A DNA stretch of 64,000 nucleotides from JANMCE01 sp031410595 (GTDB taxonomy: Bacteria; Actinomycetota; Acidimicrobiia; Acidimicrobiales; Ilumatobacteraceae). Below, one piece after another: positions 25,367 to 34,303 of the stretch; position 1 is the first letter of the stretch, and the number at the start of each line of letters is the position of its first letter. A model generated the notes under the pieces. It ran no database searches. It was not told the DNA's origin and was given only the letters and a program-made list of their open reading frames with translations. The translations under genes and the position numbers were made by a program. Location of the stretch: assembly GCA_031410595.1 (NCBI GenBank), contig JANNZM010000057.1:62001-126000 (forward strand). Direction: 5' to 3'.

Positions 25367-27076
25367 ATGATGCTGGCAGTTACCCAACGAACGCTTCGCA
25401 CTTTCGCGGTCACCCTCGGAGTCCTCTGCGGGGTCCTCACCGGCCTCGTCGGCACGGCGGCGGTCATGGCCTCATCGGCAAGTGCGGTGAACGGTACGAG
25501 CCGCTTTGTGCCGCTCCCGCCGCAACGCATGCTCGACACCCGCAACGAGGGAACCCGCACGCCCGTCGCCGATAACGGCATCGTCACGCTGCACGTGCTG
25601 GGCGAGAAGGGCGTCAAGGCCAACGCCGTAGCGGTCGTACTGAACGTGACCGCCACGGGCGCAGGTGAGGCCGGCTTCGTCACCGCCTTCCCCGCCGGCA
25701 TCCCAACCCCCACCGCATCCAACCTGAACATCGGCGGCCCCGGTTCCGACGTGGCCAACCTGGCCACCGTACCGGTCGGGGCGAACGGGAGCGTGTCGTT
25801 CTACACGGCGCACAGCACGCACCTCATCGTCGACGTGTTCGGCTACTACGAACCTTCCGGCGTAACAGACGTTGGCCGCTTTGCGCCCGTGGGTCCCGTC
25901 CGTGTCTATGACTCGCGTGACACGGGCCGGTTGTCGACCGGCCAGACGGCGCGTGTCGGCTTCAAGGGCAATGTGCCGGGCAACGCAACCGCAGCTGTCC
26001 TCAACGTCACCATGGTCGATGCGGGCGGTGGTGGTTACCTCACCGTGTTCGCAGCCGGCGCCACCAAACCAGAGACGTCCAACGTCAACACCAACGCGCC
26101 CGGGCAAACCGTTGCCAACCAGGTCATCGTTCCGGTCACGGCGGCCGGGATTGACGTGTTCTCCTACCCGGGCGGGCACCTTCTCGTGGATGTGGTCGGC
26201 TACTTCACCGGCGCTGGTTCGCCCAGTTCCGACCAAGGCCTCTTCATACCCGTCACGCCCACCCGATTTCTTGATACTCGAAGTGCTGATAACCCCCTCG
26301 GTGCGCACCTGAGGCCCTCTCCCGGGTTCACGGTCGAGCGTTCGTACACCAAGAACTCAACCGTTCCGACCAACGTGTCGGCCATCGTCATGAACACGAC
26401 CCTCGACAACTCCCGCGGGGCGGGCTTCGTCACCACCTATGCGGCCGGAAGCGGGCCGCTACCGAACGTGTCCACCTTGAACGTCGGCGGGTCCGGCAAG
26501 ACGGTGGCCAACCACACAATCACCACGGTTACAACCCGGGGCGTGGCGTTCTATACCTCGGGTGGCGGCCATCTGATTGCCGACATCTCCGGGTACTTCA
26601 CCGGTAACCCGCGGGCAGCGGTCACCGGTCCCGTCGCCAACCCAGAGGCCGTCACCCCGGAGCTACCGGGCCAACTCACGATCCCGAAGATGGGCCTCAA
26701 CGACTACGTGTATGAGGGCATTGACCTCAGCACGGTGAACCAGGGGCCGGGCCACTGGCCGGGTACTGCCGGACCGGGGTCTCTTGGGAACATGACCATC
26801 TTCGGACACCGCACCAGCTACTCCCACCCGTTCCTCGACCTCGATACCATGGAGCCCGGCGACGACGTGTACGTGACGGCCGAGGGCGTGACGTACCGGT
26901 ATGTGGTGATCGGCACCGATATCGTCTTACCCGATGACCTTGCCACGTTGAATCCACAGTCGAGCGAGCGAACCCTCACCCTTATTGCTTGTCACCCGCC
27001 GACATCGATCGCGTACCGCATTGTGGCGAAGGCCCGCTTCGTCGGGATCACGAGCGGCATCGTCCAAGGCATCTGA
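25367..27076 (+). CDS. Secreted sortase (class E-like) fused to three surface repeats
   Basis: A 569-residue protein. An N-terminal signal or TM (TLGVLCGVLTGLVGTAAVMA) is followed by three repeats of about 115-130 residues, each beginning with an LDTR-type motif (RMLDTRNEG, VRVYDSRDTG, RFLDTRSADN) and ending VDVFGYY, VDVVGYF or ADISGYF. The C-terminal 130 residues are a sortase with the His in IFGHRTSYSHPF, the catalytic Cys in LTLIACHPP and the Arg in AYRIVAKARF. Sortases attach proteins to the wall; here the repeats may hold the enzyme to the surface. The fusion is unusual. Confidence 0.82.
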   Translation: MMLAVTQRTLRTFAVTLGVLCGVLTGLVGTAAVMASSASAVNGTSRFVPLPPQRMLDTRNEGTRTPVADNGIVTLHVLGEKGVKANAVAVVLNVTATGAGEAGFVTAFPAGIPTPTASNLNIGGPGSDVANLATVPVGANGSVSFYTAHSTHLIVDVFGYYEPSGVTDVGRFAPVGPVRVYDSRDTGRLSTGQTARVGFKGNVPGNATAAVLNVTMVDAGGGGYLTVFAAGATKPETSNVNTNAPGQTVANQVIVPVTAAGIDVFSYPGGHLLVDVVGYFTGAGSPSSDQGLFIPVTPTRFLDTRSADNPLGAHLRPSPGFTVERSYTKNSTVPTNVSAIVMNTTLDNSRGAGFVTTYAAGSGPLPNVSTLNVGGSGKTVANHTITTVTTRGVAFYTSGGGHLIADISGYFTGNPRAAVTGPVANPEAVTPELPGQLTIPKMGLNDYVYEGIDLSTVNQGPGHWPGTAGPGSLGNMTIFGHRTSYSHPFLDLDTMEPGDDVYVTAEGVTYRYVVIGTDIVLPDDLATLNPQSSERTLTLIACHPPTSIAYRIVAKARFVGITSGIVQGI

Positions 27077-27131
27077 GTACCCTGCTTCGCCCAGCACGCA
27101 TGGGCTCGGCGTGGGCGCTACGTTTCGTTCC

Positions 27132-27848
27132 ATGAGCGACGCCCCCGACCGCGGTGATGTACGGCAGGACCTCGTTCGTTGGAGCGAGACCCTGGCCGCC
27201 ATTGCCCGTACCGGCCTCGGCTTCACGCAGAGCCTGTACGAGCAGGAACGGTTCCATGAGGTGCTTCATGTGGCCGCCGACATCAAGGCCGCCGCGCACG
27301 ACACCATCGATGTCGCCGGGTTGTCGTCGGCTCCCCACGACCTAGCCCATGAGTGGATGGCATCGATCGGCGAGGGGATACCCGGCTACGTCACCCCGAA
27401 GGTTGCCATCGGCATCATCGTCACCAACGACGACGGCAAGATCCTGCTGGTGCAACGAGCCGATTCACTCATCTGGCTCTATCCGACGGGCTGGGCCGAC
27501 GTGGGCTACTCGCCGTCGGAAGTGGCCATCAAAGAAGTGGAGGAAGAGACTGGCATCCAGTGTGAACCGGTGCGATTGCTCGGTGTGATCGATGGTCAAC
27601 GCATGGGCTTCACCCGCTTCGGGATGTACATGTTGCTCTTTCACGCCCGGGCCACCGGAGGAACGCTCAAGGCTCACCCGCTCGAGACGGCCGATGTTGG
27701 TTGGTTCTCGCTTGACGACCTGCCGCACCCGTCGCCTGGTTCGGTCTGGTGGGGTCCGGCCGCGGCCGAAGCGCTCGCTGGCAATGACTCGGCCCCGTTT
27801 TTCGATCAGCCCCGCCAGCCGATCTGGCGCGGCGATCCTCAAGCCTGA
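27132..27848 (+). CDS. Nudix hydrolase with N-terminal helical domain
   Basis: A 238-residue protein. The first 85 residues match the Nudix_N-type helical domain (RTGLGFTQSLYEQERFHEVL). The Nudix box runs GWADVGYSPSEVAIKEVEEE then TG, with Tyr where the motif normally has the first Glu and Lys for Arg, but with the metal-binding Glu cluster intact. It probably hydrolyses a nucleoside-diphosphate derivative; the substrate is unknown. The 3' end overlaps the facing gene by 10 bases. Confidence 0.85.
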   Translation: MSDAPDRGDVRQDLVRWSETLAAIARTGLGFTQSLYEQERFHEVLHVAADIKAAAHDTIDVAGLSSAPHDLAHEWMASIGEGIPGYVTPKVAIGIIVTNDDGKILLVQRADSLIWLYPTGWADVGYSPSEVAIKEVEEETGIQCEPVRLLGVIDGQRMGFTRFGMYMLLFHARATGGTLKAHPLETADVGWFSLDDLPHPSPGSVWWGPAAAEALAGNDSAPFFDQPRQPIWRGDPQA

Positions 27849-28309
27849 AGTTGTTCGAACAACGCCGCGATAACCGAGGTCTTCCCGTTGCTTGCTTCCC
27901 ACTGATCGCCGATGCGCTGGTGATCCACCACACCGAACACGTCGGGGGCTATGCCGAGCGCCGTTGTGCAGGCCCGCGACAGGAGAGCTGGCTCGGTCTC
28001 GTCGCCGAAGCCGGGGAAGGCCTCCAGGCCATCCCACAGCGATGTCAGGGGGGCGGGCGGCTCATCGCCGGAGCGAAGGGCGAACACCACCATCTCAAAC
28101 AGCTCATGGGTGGCGATGCCTCGGGGTTTCACATAGCCCGCCACCGGGTGAAGGCGCCACTCCAACGTGGCATCGCCCGGACCGTCATCACGGAGCCAGA
28201 CTTGGCTGCCATTGACGTAGGAATCGACGGGTTCGCCGAAATTACTGTCGACCGCGAGGAGCAATTGCGGCGTGACTTTCCACACGCAGGCTGGCACCAG
28301 GTCAGCCAT
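27839..28309 (-). CDS. Hypothetical protein, downstream of the PAC2 gene
   Basis: A 156-residue soluble protein starting MADLVPACVWKV, with VDSYVNGSQVWLRDDGPGDATL, then GIATHELFEMVVFALRSGD and RIGDQWEASNGKTSV near the C-terminus. An in-frame ATG three codons upstream is an alternative start. Its start overlaps the PAC2 gene by eight bases, so it is translated with it. I recognise no family; the proximity to a PAC2 protein may be meaningful. Confidence 0.6.
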   Translation of the reverse strand: MADLVPACVWKVTPQLLLAVDSNFGEPVDSYVNGSQVWLRDDGPGDATLEWRLHPVAGYVKPRGIATHELFEMVVFALRSGDEPPAPLTSLWDGLEAFPGFGDETEPALLSRACTTALGIAPDVFGVVDHQRIGDQWEASNGKTSVIAALFEQLQA

Positions 28310-29171
28310 TTTGGTCACGCAAGAACTTCTCCACTTCGCTGACGAAGTCCTCGGCGGCGGCGGGGCTGTCGGGCAGATCGGCCGGCTCGAGTTCGTCTGG
28401 CTCGGCGTGATCGGCTAGGTGCTCAAGGCGCTGCACGTACTCGACCAGGTCGTCGTCTTCGTTGACGGCGCACGTGACATCGCGCTCGTACTCTCGGCTG
28501 GCTTGTTGCAGACCATCGAGCATCAGGGGGCGAGGTGCGATGGTACTGAAGCGGGCCAGGAGCGCCAGCGCGGCCTTCGGCGACGCGGTGTTCGAGACGT
28601 AGGACGGTACCGTCGCCCACAACGAAATAGCCGGCACGCCGCACTGGCTGAACGCAGTATTCAGCACACCGACGATACCGGTTGGGCCTTCGTAGAGCGG
28701 TTGACCGAGGTGGTACTTCGCCAGGCAGGTGGGATCGCTGGACGAACCAATCACGTTGGTCGGCCGTGTGTGCGGCACGTCAGCCAGCAACGCGCCGAAC
28801 GTCATGGCAAGGGGGGACTTCAGCGATACGGCAAGGTCGGTGAGTTCGCGACAGAACGTTTGCCAGCGCAGCTGCGGCTCGACACCGACGAGCAGCAGCA
28901 GATCACCGGCCGGTGTGCTGGCGGCGTAGAGCTCGACTGACGGCCACACGATGACCCTGGTTCCGTTGTTGAGCCGGGCCTGAGGTCGCGACGACTGGAA
29001 GTCGTAGAACTCGTCGGGTTCCACGATGCCGATCTTCTTGGCGCCAGTGACGGCGATGAGATGCCGAACCGCAAGCGATGCAGCGTCACCGGCATCGTTC
29101 CAGCCGGTAAAGGCCGCGACCATCATCGGCTGATGCAGATTCGCTGATTCGCTCCACGTGATGTGTGACAT
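28302..29171 (-). CDS. PAC2-family protein (proteasome-assembly-chaperone fold)
   Basis: A 289-residue PAC2-family protein. Its hallmarks are MMVAAFTGWNDAGDAASLAVRH, then IVEPDEFYDFQSSRPQA and LLLLVGVEPQLRWQTFCREL, with a C-terminal acidic tail. Actinobacteria carry such proteins beside proteasome/Pup genes or alone; none of those genes is in the window. Biochemical function is not established. Confidence 0.88.
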   Translation of the reverse strand: MSHITWSESANLHQPMMVAAFTGWNDAGDAASLAVRHLIAVTGAKKIGIVEPDEFYDFQSSRPQARLNNGTRVIVWPSVELYAASTPAGDLLLLVGVEPQLRWQTFCRELTDLAVSLKSPLAMTFGALLADVPHTRPTNVIGSSSDPTCLAKYHLGQPLYEGPTGIVGVLNTAFSQCGVPAISLWATVPSYVSNTASPKAALALLARFSTIAPRPLMLDGLQQASREYERDVTCAVNEDDDLVEYVQRLEHLADHAEPDELEPADLPDSPAAAEDFVSEVEKFLRDQNG

Positions 29172-29184
29172 GACAGCCTGCTGG

Positions 29185-29817
29185 TCAGCGCTGTCCGCCG
29201 GTGAAGTCCAAGCCCGGCCGCTTGGTTCTCTTCAACTCAGCGAACGACGCGTTGTTGGCCAGCAGTTCGACCGCATCCCACATGGCTACTGCCTTCGCAC
29301 CGCTCGGTGCGTGAGAGATAACGGGCCCGAAGAAGCTGGCGCCGCCTCGGAAGGTGATGATGGGCGTGCCCAACCCTTTGCCGACCCGATCGATTGCCTC
29401 ATCGGTGGACTCTCGGATTTCCTTGTCGAAGGAATCATCGTCCACCGCGTAGCTGAGATTGGCGGGCAAGCTCAGCGTGGTGAGGATGTGGCGGATGCCG
29501 TCGGGCAGGTCAAGGCGCTCGGCGTGGCGCTCGTTGTGAATGGTGGTGCCGAACGCCCGGTAGAGGCGGCCGACGGCGAGCGGACCCTGCACGGCTTTGG
29601 CGGCCATGCACACCCTCAGCAGGCGAAGGCCCCGCCGATGGCTTTCACGCTTGGGTGGATCTTGCTCGTACACATCGGTGTCCTCGTTCAGGAATGTCAG
29701 GGCGATGGGCCGCCACTCGACGTTCAATTCCCGCTGGGCATCGACCGCTCGTACCCACTGCGAGGTTACCCACGCAAACGGACAGATGGGATCGAAGAAG
29801 AACTCGACATCAGCCAT
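29185..29817 (-). CDS. DsbA-fold protein, mycothiol-dependent nitroreductase-like
   Basis: A 210-residue thioredoxin-fold protein resembling Mycobacterium Rv2466c, a mycothiol-dependent reductase: MADVEFFFDPICPFAWVTSQWV, then LRLLRVCMAAKA and GTPIITFRGGASFFGPVIS with the cis-Pro region. The active-site motif is CPFA, so the second Cys of the usual CPWC is missing and a monothiol mechanism with a low-molecular-weight thiol is expected. It lies 13 bp upstream of the PAC2 gene in the same direction. Confidence 0.82.
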   Translation of the reverse strand: MADVEFFFDPICPFAWVTSQWVRAVDAQRELNVEWRPIALTFLNEDTDVYEQDPPKRESHRRGLRLLRVCMAAKAVQGPLAVGRLYRAFGTTIHNERHAERLDLPDGIRHILTTLSLPANLSYAVDDDSFDKEIRESTDEAIDRVGKGLGTPIITFRGGASFFGPVISHAPSGAKAVAMWDAVELLANNASFAELKRTKRPGLDFTGGQR

Positions 29818-29898
29818 CCGGTCAGCCTAACGGGCTTGCCGCCAGAACGGCCCGAACGACCCGTGCAGGGCACGGAGGCGGCGACGTAGCCTGCGGCG

Positions 29899-30345
29899 AT
29901 GCCTGCAGACGTGACCATCGAGGTAGCCGACCGAGCCACCCAGGAGGTTCTCGACGGATTGAACCGCATCCTGCCGCAACTGTCGTCATCCGCGCCCCCG
30001 CTGACCCTTGTTCAGCTCGACGAGATCTGCGTGAACGACACGGTTTTCATCGCGTGGGATAATGGCGTCATCGTGGGCAGTCTCACCCTCGTCATCTTCC
30101 GCCTGCCGACGGGGCTGCGGGCCTGGATTGAAGATGTGGTGGTGGATGAAGCGGCCCGCGGTAAGGGCGTGGGCGAGAAGCTGAACAAGGCTGCTATCAA
30201 GGCCACGTTCGACAGCGGCGCCCGCACGCTCGACCTGACCTCGCGGCCCTCACGAGAAGCGGCGAACCGACTCTATCAAAAGCTCGGGTTCAAGGCGCGG
30301 GAAACCAACGTCTATCGCTTCGCCGGGGACAACTGGGACGCCTGA
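29899..30345 (+). CDS. GNAT-family acetyltransferase
   Basis: A 148-residue GNAT protein. The acetyl-CoA loop is in WIEDVVVDEAARGKGVGEKL (the R/QxxGxG/A pattern as ARGKGVGEKL), followed by RTLDLTSRPSREAANRLYQK and LGFKARETNVYRF, the typical C-terminal strand. It acetylates an amine or acts on a small molecule; the substrate cannot be inferred. Transcribed alone. Confidence 0.88.
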   Translation: MPADVTIEVADRATQEVLDGLNRILPQLSSSAPPLTLVQLDEICVNDTVFIAWDNGVIVGSLTLVIFRLPTGLRAWIEDVVVDEAARGKGVGEKLNKAAIKATFDSGARTLDLTSRPSREAANRLYQKLGFKARETNVYRFAGDNWDA

Positions 30346-30347
30346 GT

Positions 30348-30926
30348 TTACGGATCGGCCAAGTCTTCGGCGGCCTGGCGAACCTGCCAATCGCGATCCT
30401 TCAGGGCGCGTGCATAGGCAGCATCCACATCCGGACCTTCGAACGGCGCCAGCGCGATAACGGCGCGCCGACGAATGGCTGGTTTGTCGCTGACAGCCGC
30501 CAGGATGGCCGGTAGCCCGCGCTCGTCGCCGATGGCGCCAAGGGCAGCGACAGCCGCTTCCCGCACGAGCGCGTCGTCGTGGGTGGTGACGAGTTCGCAG
30601 AGGCTGTCAAGCACTGCGGCCGGCGTTTCGGCGCGCTCACCGCAGGCCCACGCAGCCATTTCGACAACGAGCGGATCGGGGTCACACAAGAAGATGAGCA
30701 GGTCGACGCTCGGGTAGGTGGCTGCCAGCTCCGCAGCCCGGCGTCGCACGCGATAGTCGAGATCGTTGGCAGCCATGGTGAGCTCTTCGGCCGTGAGCGC
30801 ACCCGCTCGCGCCAGCGCACCGAGCGCACTGGTTCGCACAACGGCATCGGACTCCGTAAGGCCTATGCGGATAGCGGCCAGATCGCCCGTGTGACCCGCG
30901 ATGATGACGTCGCGGCGAGAGATCAC
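30348..30926 (-). CDS. HEAT-repeat protein
   Basis: A 192-residue protein made of HEAT/PBS-lyase-type repeats: DAVVRTSALGALARAGAL, DYRVRRRAAELAATYPSV, DALVREAAVAALGAIGDERG, KPAIRRRAVIALAPFEGPD and DWQVRQAAEDLADP. The GTG at 30926 overlaps the upstream stop (GTGA), which decides the start; further upstream the frame translates as non-protein-like sequence. It is probably a protein-binding scaffold; the partner is unknown. Confidence 0.8.
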   Translation of the reverse strand: MISRRDVIIAGHTGDLAAIRIGLTESDAVVRTSALGALARAGALTAEELTMAANDLDYRVRRRAAELAATYPSVDLLIFLCDPDPLVVEMAAWACGERAETPAAVLDSLCELVTTHDDALVREAAVAALGAIGDERGLPAILAAVSDKPAIRRRAVIALAPFEGPDVDAAYARALKDRDWQVRQAAEDLADP

Positions 30927-31240
30927 TTCGTAATGCCGGACAGCAGCCAGAACACGCCGATGATGCCGAGGCCGACGGCCACTGCCAAGGCGAGACCCAA
31001 AAAGGTGCCCATGGCACCCAGGCCGAGCAGGGACAGGAATCGCTGCCAGATCGGTGTGCGCTTGTAGCGGCGTACCGGAAGTTGGACGACTTCCTGAACA
31101 GTGGGAGCGCGGCCGGGCAGGTACGCTCGTTCCGTAATCCGACGTCGCCTGACTGGTCTGCGATGGTCGATGGCGACGATCAACAGAATTGAGATAGCAG
31201 CCACGATGACGGCCCAGTGGGTGAGTGACGAAGTAGACAC
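30923..31240 (-). CDS. Small two-pass membrane protein
   Basis: A 105-residue protein from the GTG at 31240 (VSTSSLTHWAVIVAAISILL). TM1 lies near residues 8-24, then a basic loop (HRRPVRRRRITERAYLPGRA, RRYKRTPIWQRF), then TM2 near 78-100 (LGLALAVAVGLGIIGVFWLL). The stop overlaps the HEAT-repeat start by four bases. The start overlaps the 5' end of the divergent Lon-like gene, so one of the two starts may be further in. Function unknown. Confidence 0.6.
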   Translation of the reverse strand: MSTSSLTHWAVIVAAISILLIVAIDHRRPVRRRRITERAYLPGRAPTVQEVVQLPVRRYKRTPIWQRFLSLLGLGAMGTFLGLALAVAVGLGIIGVFWLLSGITK

Positions 31241-32390
31241 GCAACCAAAGACACTACCTACCCGTCGGGCCGGATTGGTGCCCGCGGTCCTGCTCGTGGC
31301 GGCCTCGCTGGTGCCGACCGGGGTGCTGGTGACGAAGTTTCTCCGCAAGACGGAGCAGTGCACGGCGAAAGATCCTTCGCACGATTGCGTGGCGTTCTTA
31401 CCCGGCGGAGCCACCTCGGCGACCAAGAGTGTGCGGGTGGGAGACCTGAAGGCCAACGCACACAAGGGTGACGTTCTCTTCGTCACCATCGGACTTCAGG
31501 GGCTGAACGATCTCACGCTCGAGATGGCCAAGAAGGAACCGAACCTCGACCTCTACACCCATGAGCAGATCTATGGCACCAAGTCGTCAGCCGAAGGCGC
31601 GAAGGAAGACCTCAAGTTGATGCGCTACTCAAAGGACTTTGCGTCCTACGTGGCGTTGCGTCGTCTCGGGTACCCGGTGAAAGTCACCGGCGGAGGCGTG
31701 GTAATCGCTGAGTTGTCGTGCGCCGAGGTTGCGGCCGACGGTAAGACATGCGCCAAACCAACGCCGGCCGGTGTCGTCCTCGAAAAGAGCGACATCATCT
31801 CGTCGGTGGGGGGAACCGACACGCAGACCGTTGCCGATCTTGCCGACGTGCTTCGAGGCCGCAAGCCGGGCGACAAGGTGGAGGTCGCCTACACCCGTAA
31901 GGGCGAGGCCAGATCGGCCACCGTCGAGCTCATAAAAGCGACGGGCGAGGAGCGGGCCATTATCGGCTTCCTCCCCGAGAGCGCGCCGCCCGACACCATC
32001 AAGTTCGATATCCCCCACAGCGTGCAGATCGAATCGGGCGACGTCGGTGGCCCGTCCGCCGGGCTGGCCTTCACGCTGGCGCTGCTCGACGAACTAACGC
32101 CGGGTGAACTCACCGGAGGCGTCAAGGTGGCGGCAACCGGCGAGATCGGATTGAACGGCACCGTCGGGCCCATTGGTGGCTTGCGCCAAAAGACGGTGGC
32201 CGTGCAGCGGGCCGGCGCCAAAGTGTTCCTGGTGCCAAAGTCGGAGATGAAAGAGGCCGAAGACCAGGCCAAAGGCTCTTCGCTAAAGGTCGTCGGCGTC
32301 GAGACGTTGGACGACGCGTTGCAGGCATTGGCCGACCTTGGCGGCAACGCAAATGACCTCGGAAAGCCAGGTGCCGCGATTCAGCCGTGA
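31206..32390 (+). CDS. Secreted PDZ/Lon-like (S16) serine protease
   Basis: A protein of about 394 residues from the ATG at 31206; an in-frame GTG at 31221 is also possible. A TM anchor (LVPAVLLVAASLVPTGVLVT) precedes a YlbL-like region and a PDZ domain (KSDIISSVGGTDTQTVADLA). The C-terminal Lon-type protease domain has the nucleophile Ser in VGGPSAGLAF and the dyad Lys in GLRQKTVAVQ. It is an ATP-independent envelope protease. It runs into the DivIVA-domain gene 20 bp downstream. Confidence 0.88.
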   Translation: MTAQWVSDEVDTQPKTLPTRRAGLVPAVLLVAASLVPTGVLVTKFLRKTEQCTAKDPSHDCVAFLPGGATSATKSVRVGDLKANAHKGDVLFVTIGLQGLNDLTLEMAKKEPNLDLYTHEQIYGTKSSAEGAKEDLKLMRYSKDFASYVALRRLGYPVKVTGGGVVIAELSCAEVAADGKTCAKPTPAGVVLEKSDIISSVGGTDTQTVADLADVLRGRKPGDKVEVAYTRKGEARSATVELIKATGEERAIIGFLPESAPPDTIKFDIPHSVQIESGDVGGPSAGLAFTLALLDELTPGELTGGVKVAATGEIGLNGTVGPIGGLRQKTVAVQRAGAKVFLVPKSEMKEAEDQAKGSSLKVVGVETLDDALQALADLGGNANDLGKPGAAIQP

Positions 32391-32410
32391 CCCAGACCTA
32401 ACCTTGGGCC

Positions 32411-34294
32411 ATGGCTGATTCGTCGTCTCCGGCTGCTGTCGCTACAGCCACCTTCTCCCAAGTCCGCAAAGGGTACGACTCGAACGAGGTTCGATCCTTT
32501 CTGCAGGACGTTTCCGCTGCGCTGACACGTGCACAAACCGCAGAGGCTGACGCCCGCGCCCGACTCGACACGGCGCTGGTCGAGCTGGAATCGCTGAAGG
32601 CCAAGCCGCATGATCCAGCCGAGCTTGATGAGGCCACCGTGTCGAACCTCCTCGGCCAAGAAGCAGCCCGGGTGCTCACCACGGCACGCGAGGGCGCAGC
32701 CAGCCTGCGGGCACGGGTCGAAGGCGAAGTCGAGGCCTCACGCGTCGAAGCCGAACGGGAGATCGCGAAGCATCGCGCCGACGGGCTTGAAGATGCCGCC
32801 CGCCAGCGCACGGCCGCCGAGGCCGAAGCCACGCTCATCCGCAAGAACGCAGCCGAAAGCTCCGAGCGGGAGATGGACGCCGCCAAGAGTCAGGGTCGCG
32901 AAATGGTGCTCGAAGCCCGGGCCTACCGAGAGCGGGTGATGACCGATCTGGCCCGACGCCGCGAAGCCGCCCGTCAGCAGATTGAAGTGTTGCGCCTGCA
33001 GCGGGCTCGATTGAGAGCCTCGTTCTCCGCCGCTGAGGCTGCGCTCAGCGAGATTCGCACGGAACTTGCCGACGACATTCCCGATCCGGATCCCGTCGAG
33101 GATCTGACCAGCATCTCTGGTTCATTCCCGGTTGTGGCCACGGTGACGGCACCGGTGCCGGCATCGGTGGACGGCCCGTCGGTGGGTTTCGCCATCGGTG
33201 AGGTCACCCCGACTGCGCCCGACGAGGCCCACCCAGAACAGCTGGACCCGGCCAGCGAAGTGGAAGCCGAGGCGTCAAGTGCTGTCATTGCAGATGCAAC
33301 TATCGACGTTGATCGCAACGAGCCCGACAACGCCTTCGCCGGCGAGATCACCGAAGGAGATTCTGCCGCAGAGGTCGAGTCCGTCGTCGATGAATCCGAC
33401 GCAGTGGTCCATGAGCCCGTCGTCCATGAGCCCGACGCCGACGCCGTGGTCCATCAACCTGACGCCGTGGTCGAGAAAGTGACGTCGGACGACATCTTCG
33501 CTCGCATCCGGGCCGGTCGGGTGAGTGAGGTTGCCGACCTGCAAGAAGCACCTCGTTCCACTCGCGAGACTGCGGTGGCGACGGCGGCCGTCGCCACCCT
33601 TCATATTGATGAATCGCTGGCTGCGGAGGTCTTGGAGACGCGCGCCGCCGCGCTCATTCCGCTGGAGGCGTCGGTCAGTAAGCGTCTCAAGCGGGTGTTG
33701 CAGGATGAGCAGAGCGAGGCACTCGATCAGTTGCGTCGCCGTAAAACAACACCGTCGACCGACGAGCTGTTCGGTACGACGGCCGCGTACTCCGCCCGCT
33801 ATCAGGATGCGGTGCGAGATGATCTTCAACAAGCGGCTCGAGCCGGCGCGATGTCGATCAGTGAGATGTCGGCGCCCGAAGTGGCCGACATTGTCGTGGC
33901 CGAGGACGTCATCGGGTACGCCCTAGCCGAAGTCGACAAAGAAATGATCCAGCCGTTGCGGTCCCACCTCGAACGCAGCCTGCAGTCGGCCGGTGATGAT
34001 GCTGACGAAGCGGCGTCCCAGTTGCGGGCTGTCTATCGGGAATGGAAGGTGCAGCGCATCGAGAGCCTTGTGGGGCATCTCGTGCTCACCGCGCACGGGC
34101 GCGGGGCGTTTGCCGCGCTCATTCCGGGTACACCGGTGTGCTGGGTCGTGGACGAGGGAGCCCGTCCGTGCGCCGAAGGGGATGACAACGCGCTTGCCGG
34201 TGCCGTTCCGGCTGGCGACGAGTTCCCGACCGGGCACCGTTCGGTTCCGGCCTACGCCGGATGCCGATGCGCGATTGCGCCGGTATCTCGCTAA
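32411..34294 (+). CDS. DivIVA-domain coiled-coil protein
   Basis: A 627-residue protein. The N-terminus has a DivIVA-like motif (TFSQVRKGYDSNEVRSFLQ), followed by a long coiled coil rich in Ala, Glu and Arg (about residues 35-220). An acidic spacer contains a repeated segment (VVHEPVVHEPDADAVVH). The C-terminal domain has FGTTAAYSARYQDAVRDDLQ and a Cys-containing end (AYAGCRCAIAPVSR). DivIVA proteins mark curved membrane or the pole and organise growth and division in actinobacteria. It is much longer than Wag31, so it is a paralogue or a specialised scaffold. Confidence 0.8.
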   Translation: MADSSSPAAVATATFSQVRKGYDSNEVRSFLQDVSAALTRAQTAEADARARLDTALVELESLKAKPHDPAELDEATVSNLLGQEAARVLTTAREGAASLRARVEGEVEASRVEAEREIAKHRADGLEDAARQRTAAEAEATLIRKNAAESSEREMDAAKSQGREMVLEARAYRERVMTDLARRREAARQQIEVLRLQRARLRASFSAAEAALSEIRTELADDIPDPDPVEDLTSISGSFPVVATVTAPVPASVDGPSVGFAIGEVTPTAPDEAHPEQLDPASEVEAEASSAVIADATIDVDRNEPDNAFAGEITEGDSAAEVESVVDESDAVVHEPVVHEPDADAVVHQPDAVVEKVTSDDIFARIRAGRVSEVADLQEAPRSTRETAVATAAVATLHIDESLAAEVLETRAAALIPLEASVSKRLKRVLQDEQSEALDQLRRRKTTPSTDELFGTTAAYSARYQDAVRDDLQQAARAGAMSISEMSAPEVADIVVAEDVIGYALAEVDKEMIQPLRSHLERSLQSAGDDADEAASQLRAVYREWKVQRIESLVGHLVLTAHGRGAFAALIPGTPVCWVVDEGARPCAEGDDNALAGAVPAGDEFPTGHRSVPAYAGCRCAIAPVSR

Positions 34295-34303
34295 GTTCTG
34301 TAC

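Noticed and set aside
27132..27848. Inactive Nudix enzyme because of Tyr for Glu in the box
   Set aside because: The metal-binding Glu cluster (EVEEE) is intact and the altered position varies in related sequences, so loss of activity is not supported.
30927..31244. Extended N-terminus of the HEAT-repeat gene
   Set aside because: The extension overlaps the small membrane protein gene in another frame and translates to Arg/His/Pro-rich non-protein-like sequence.
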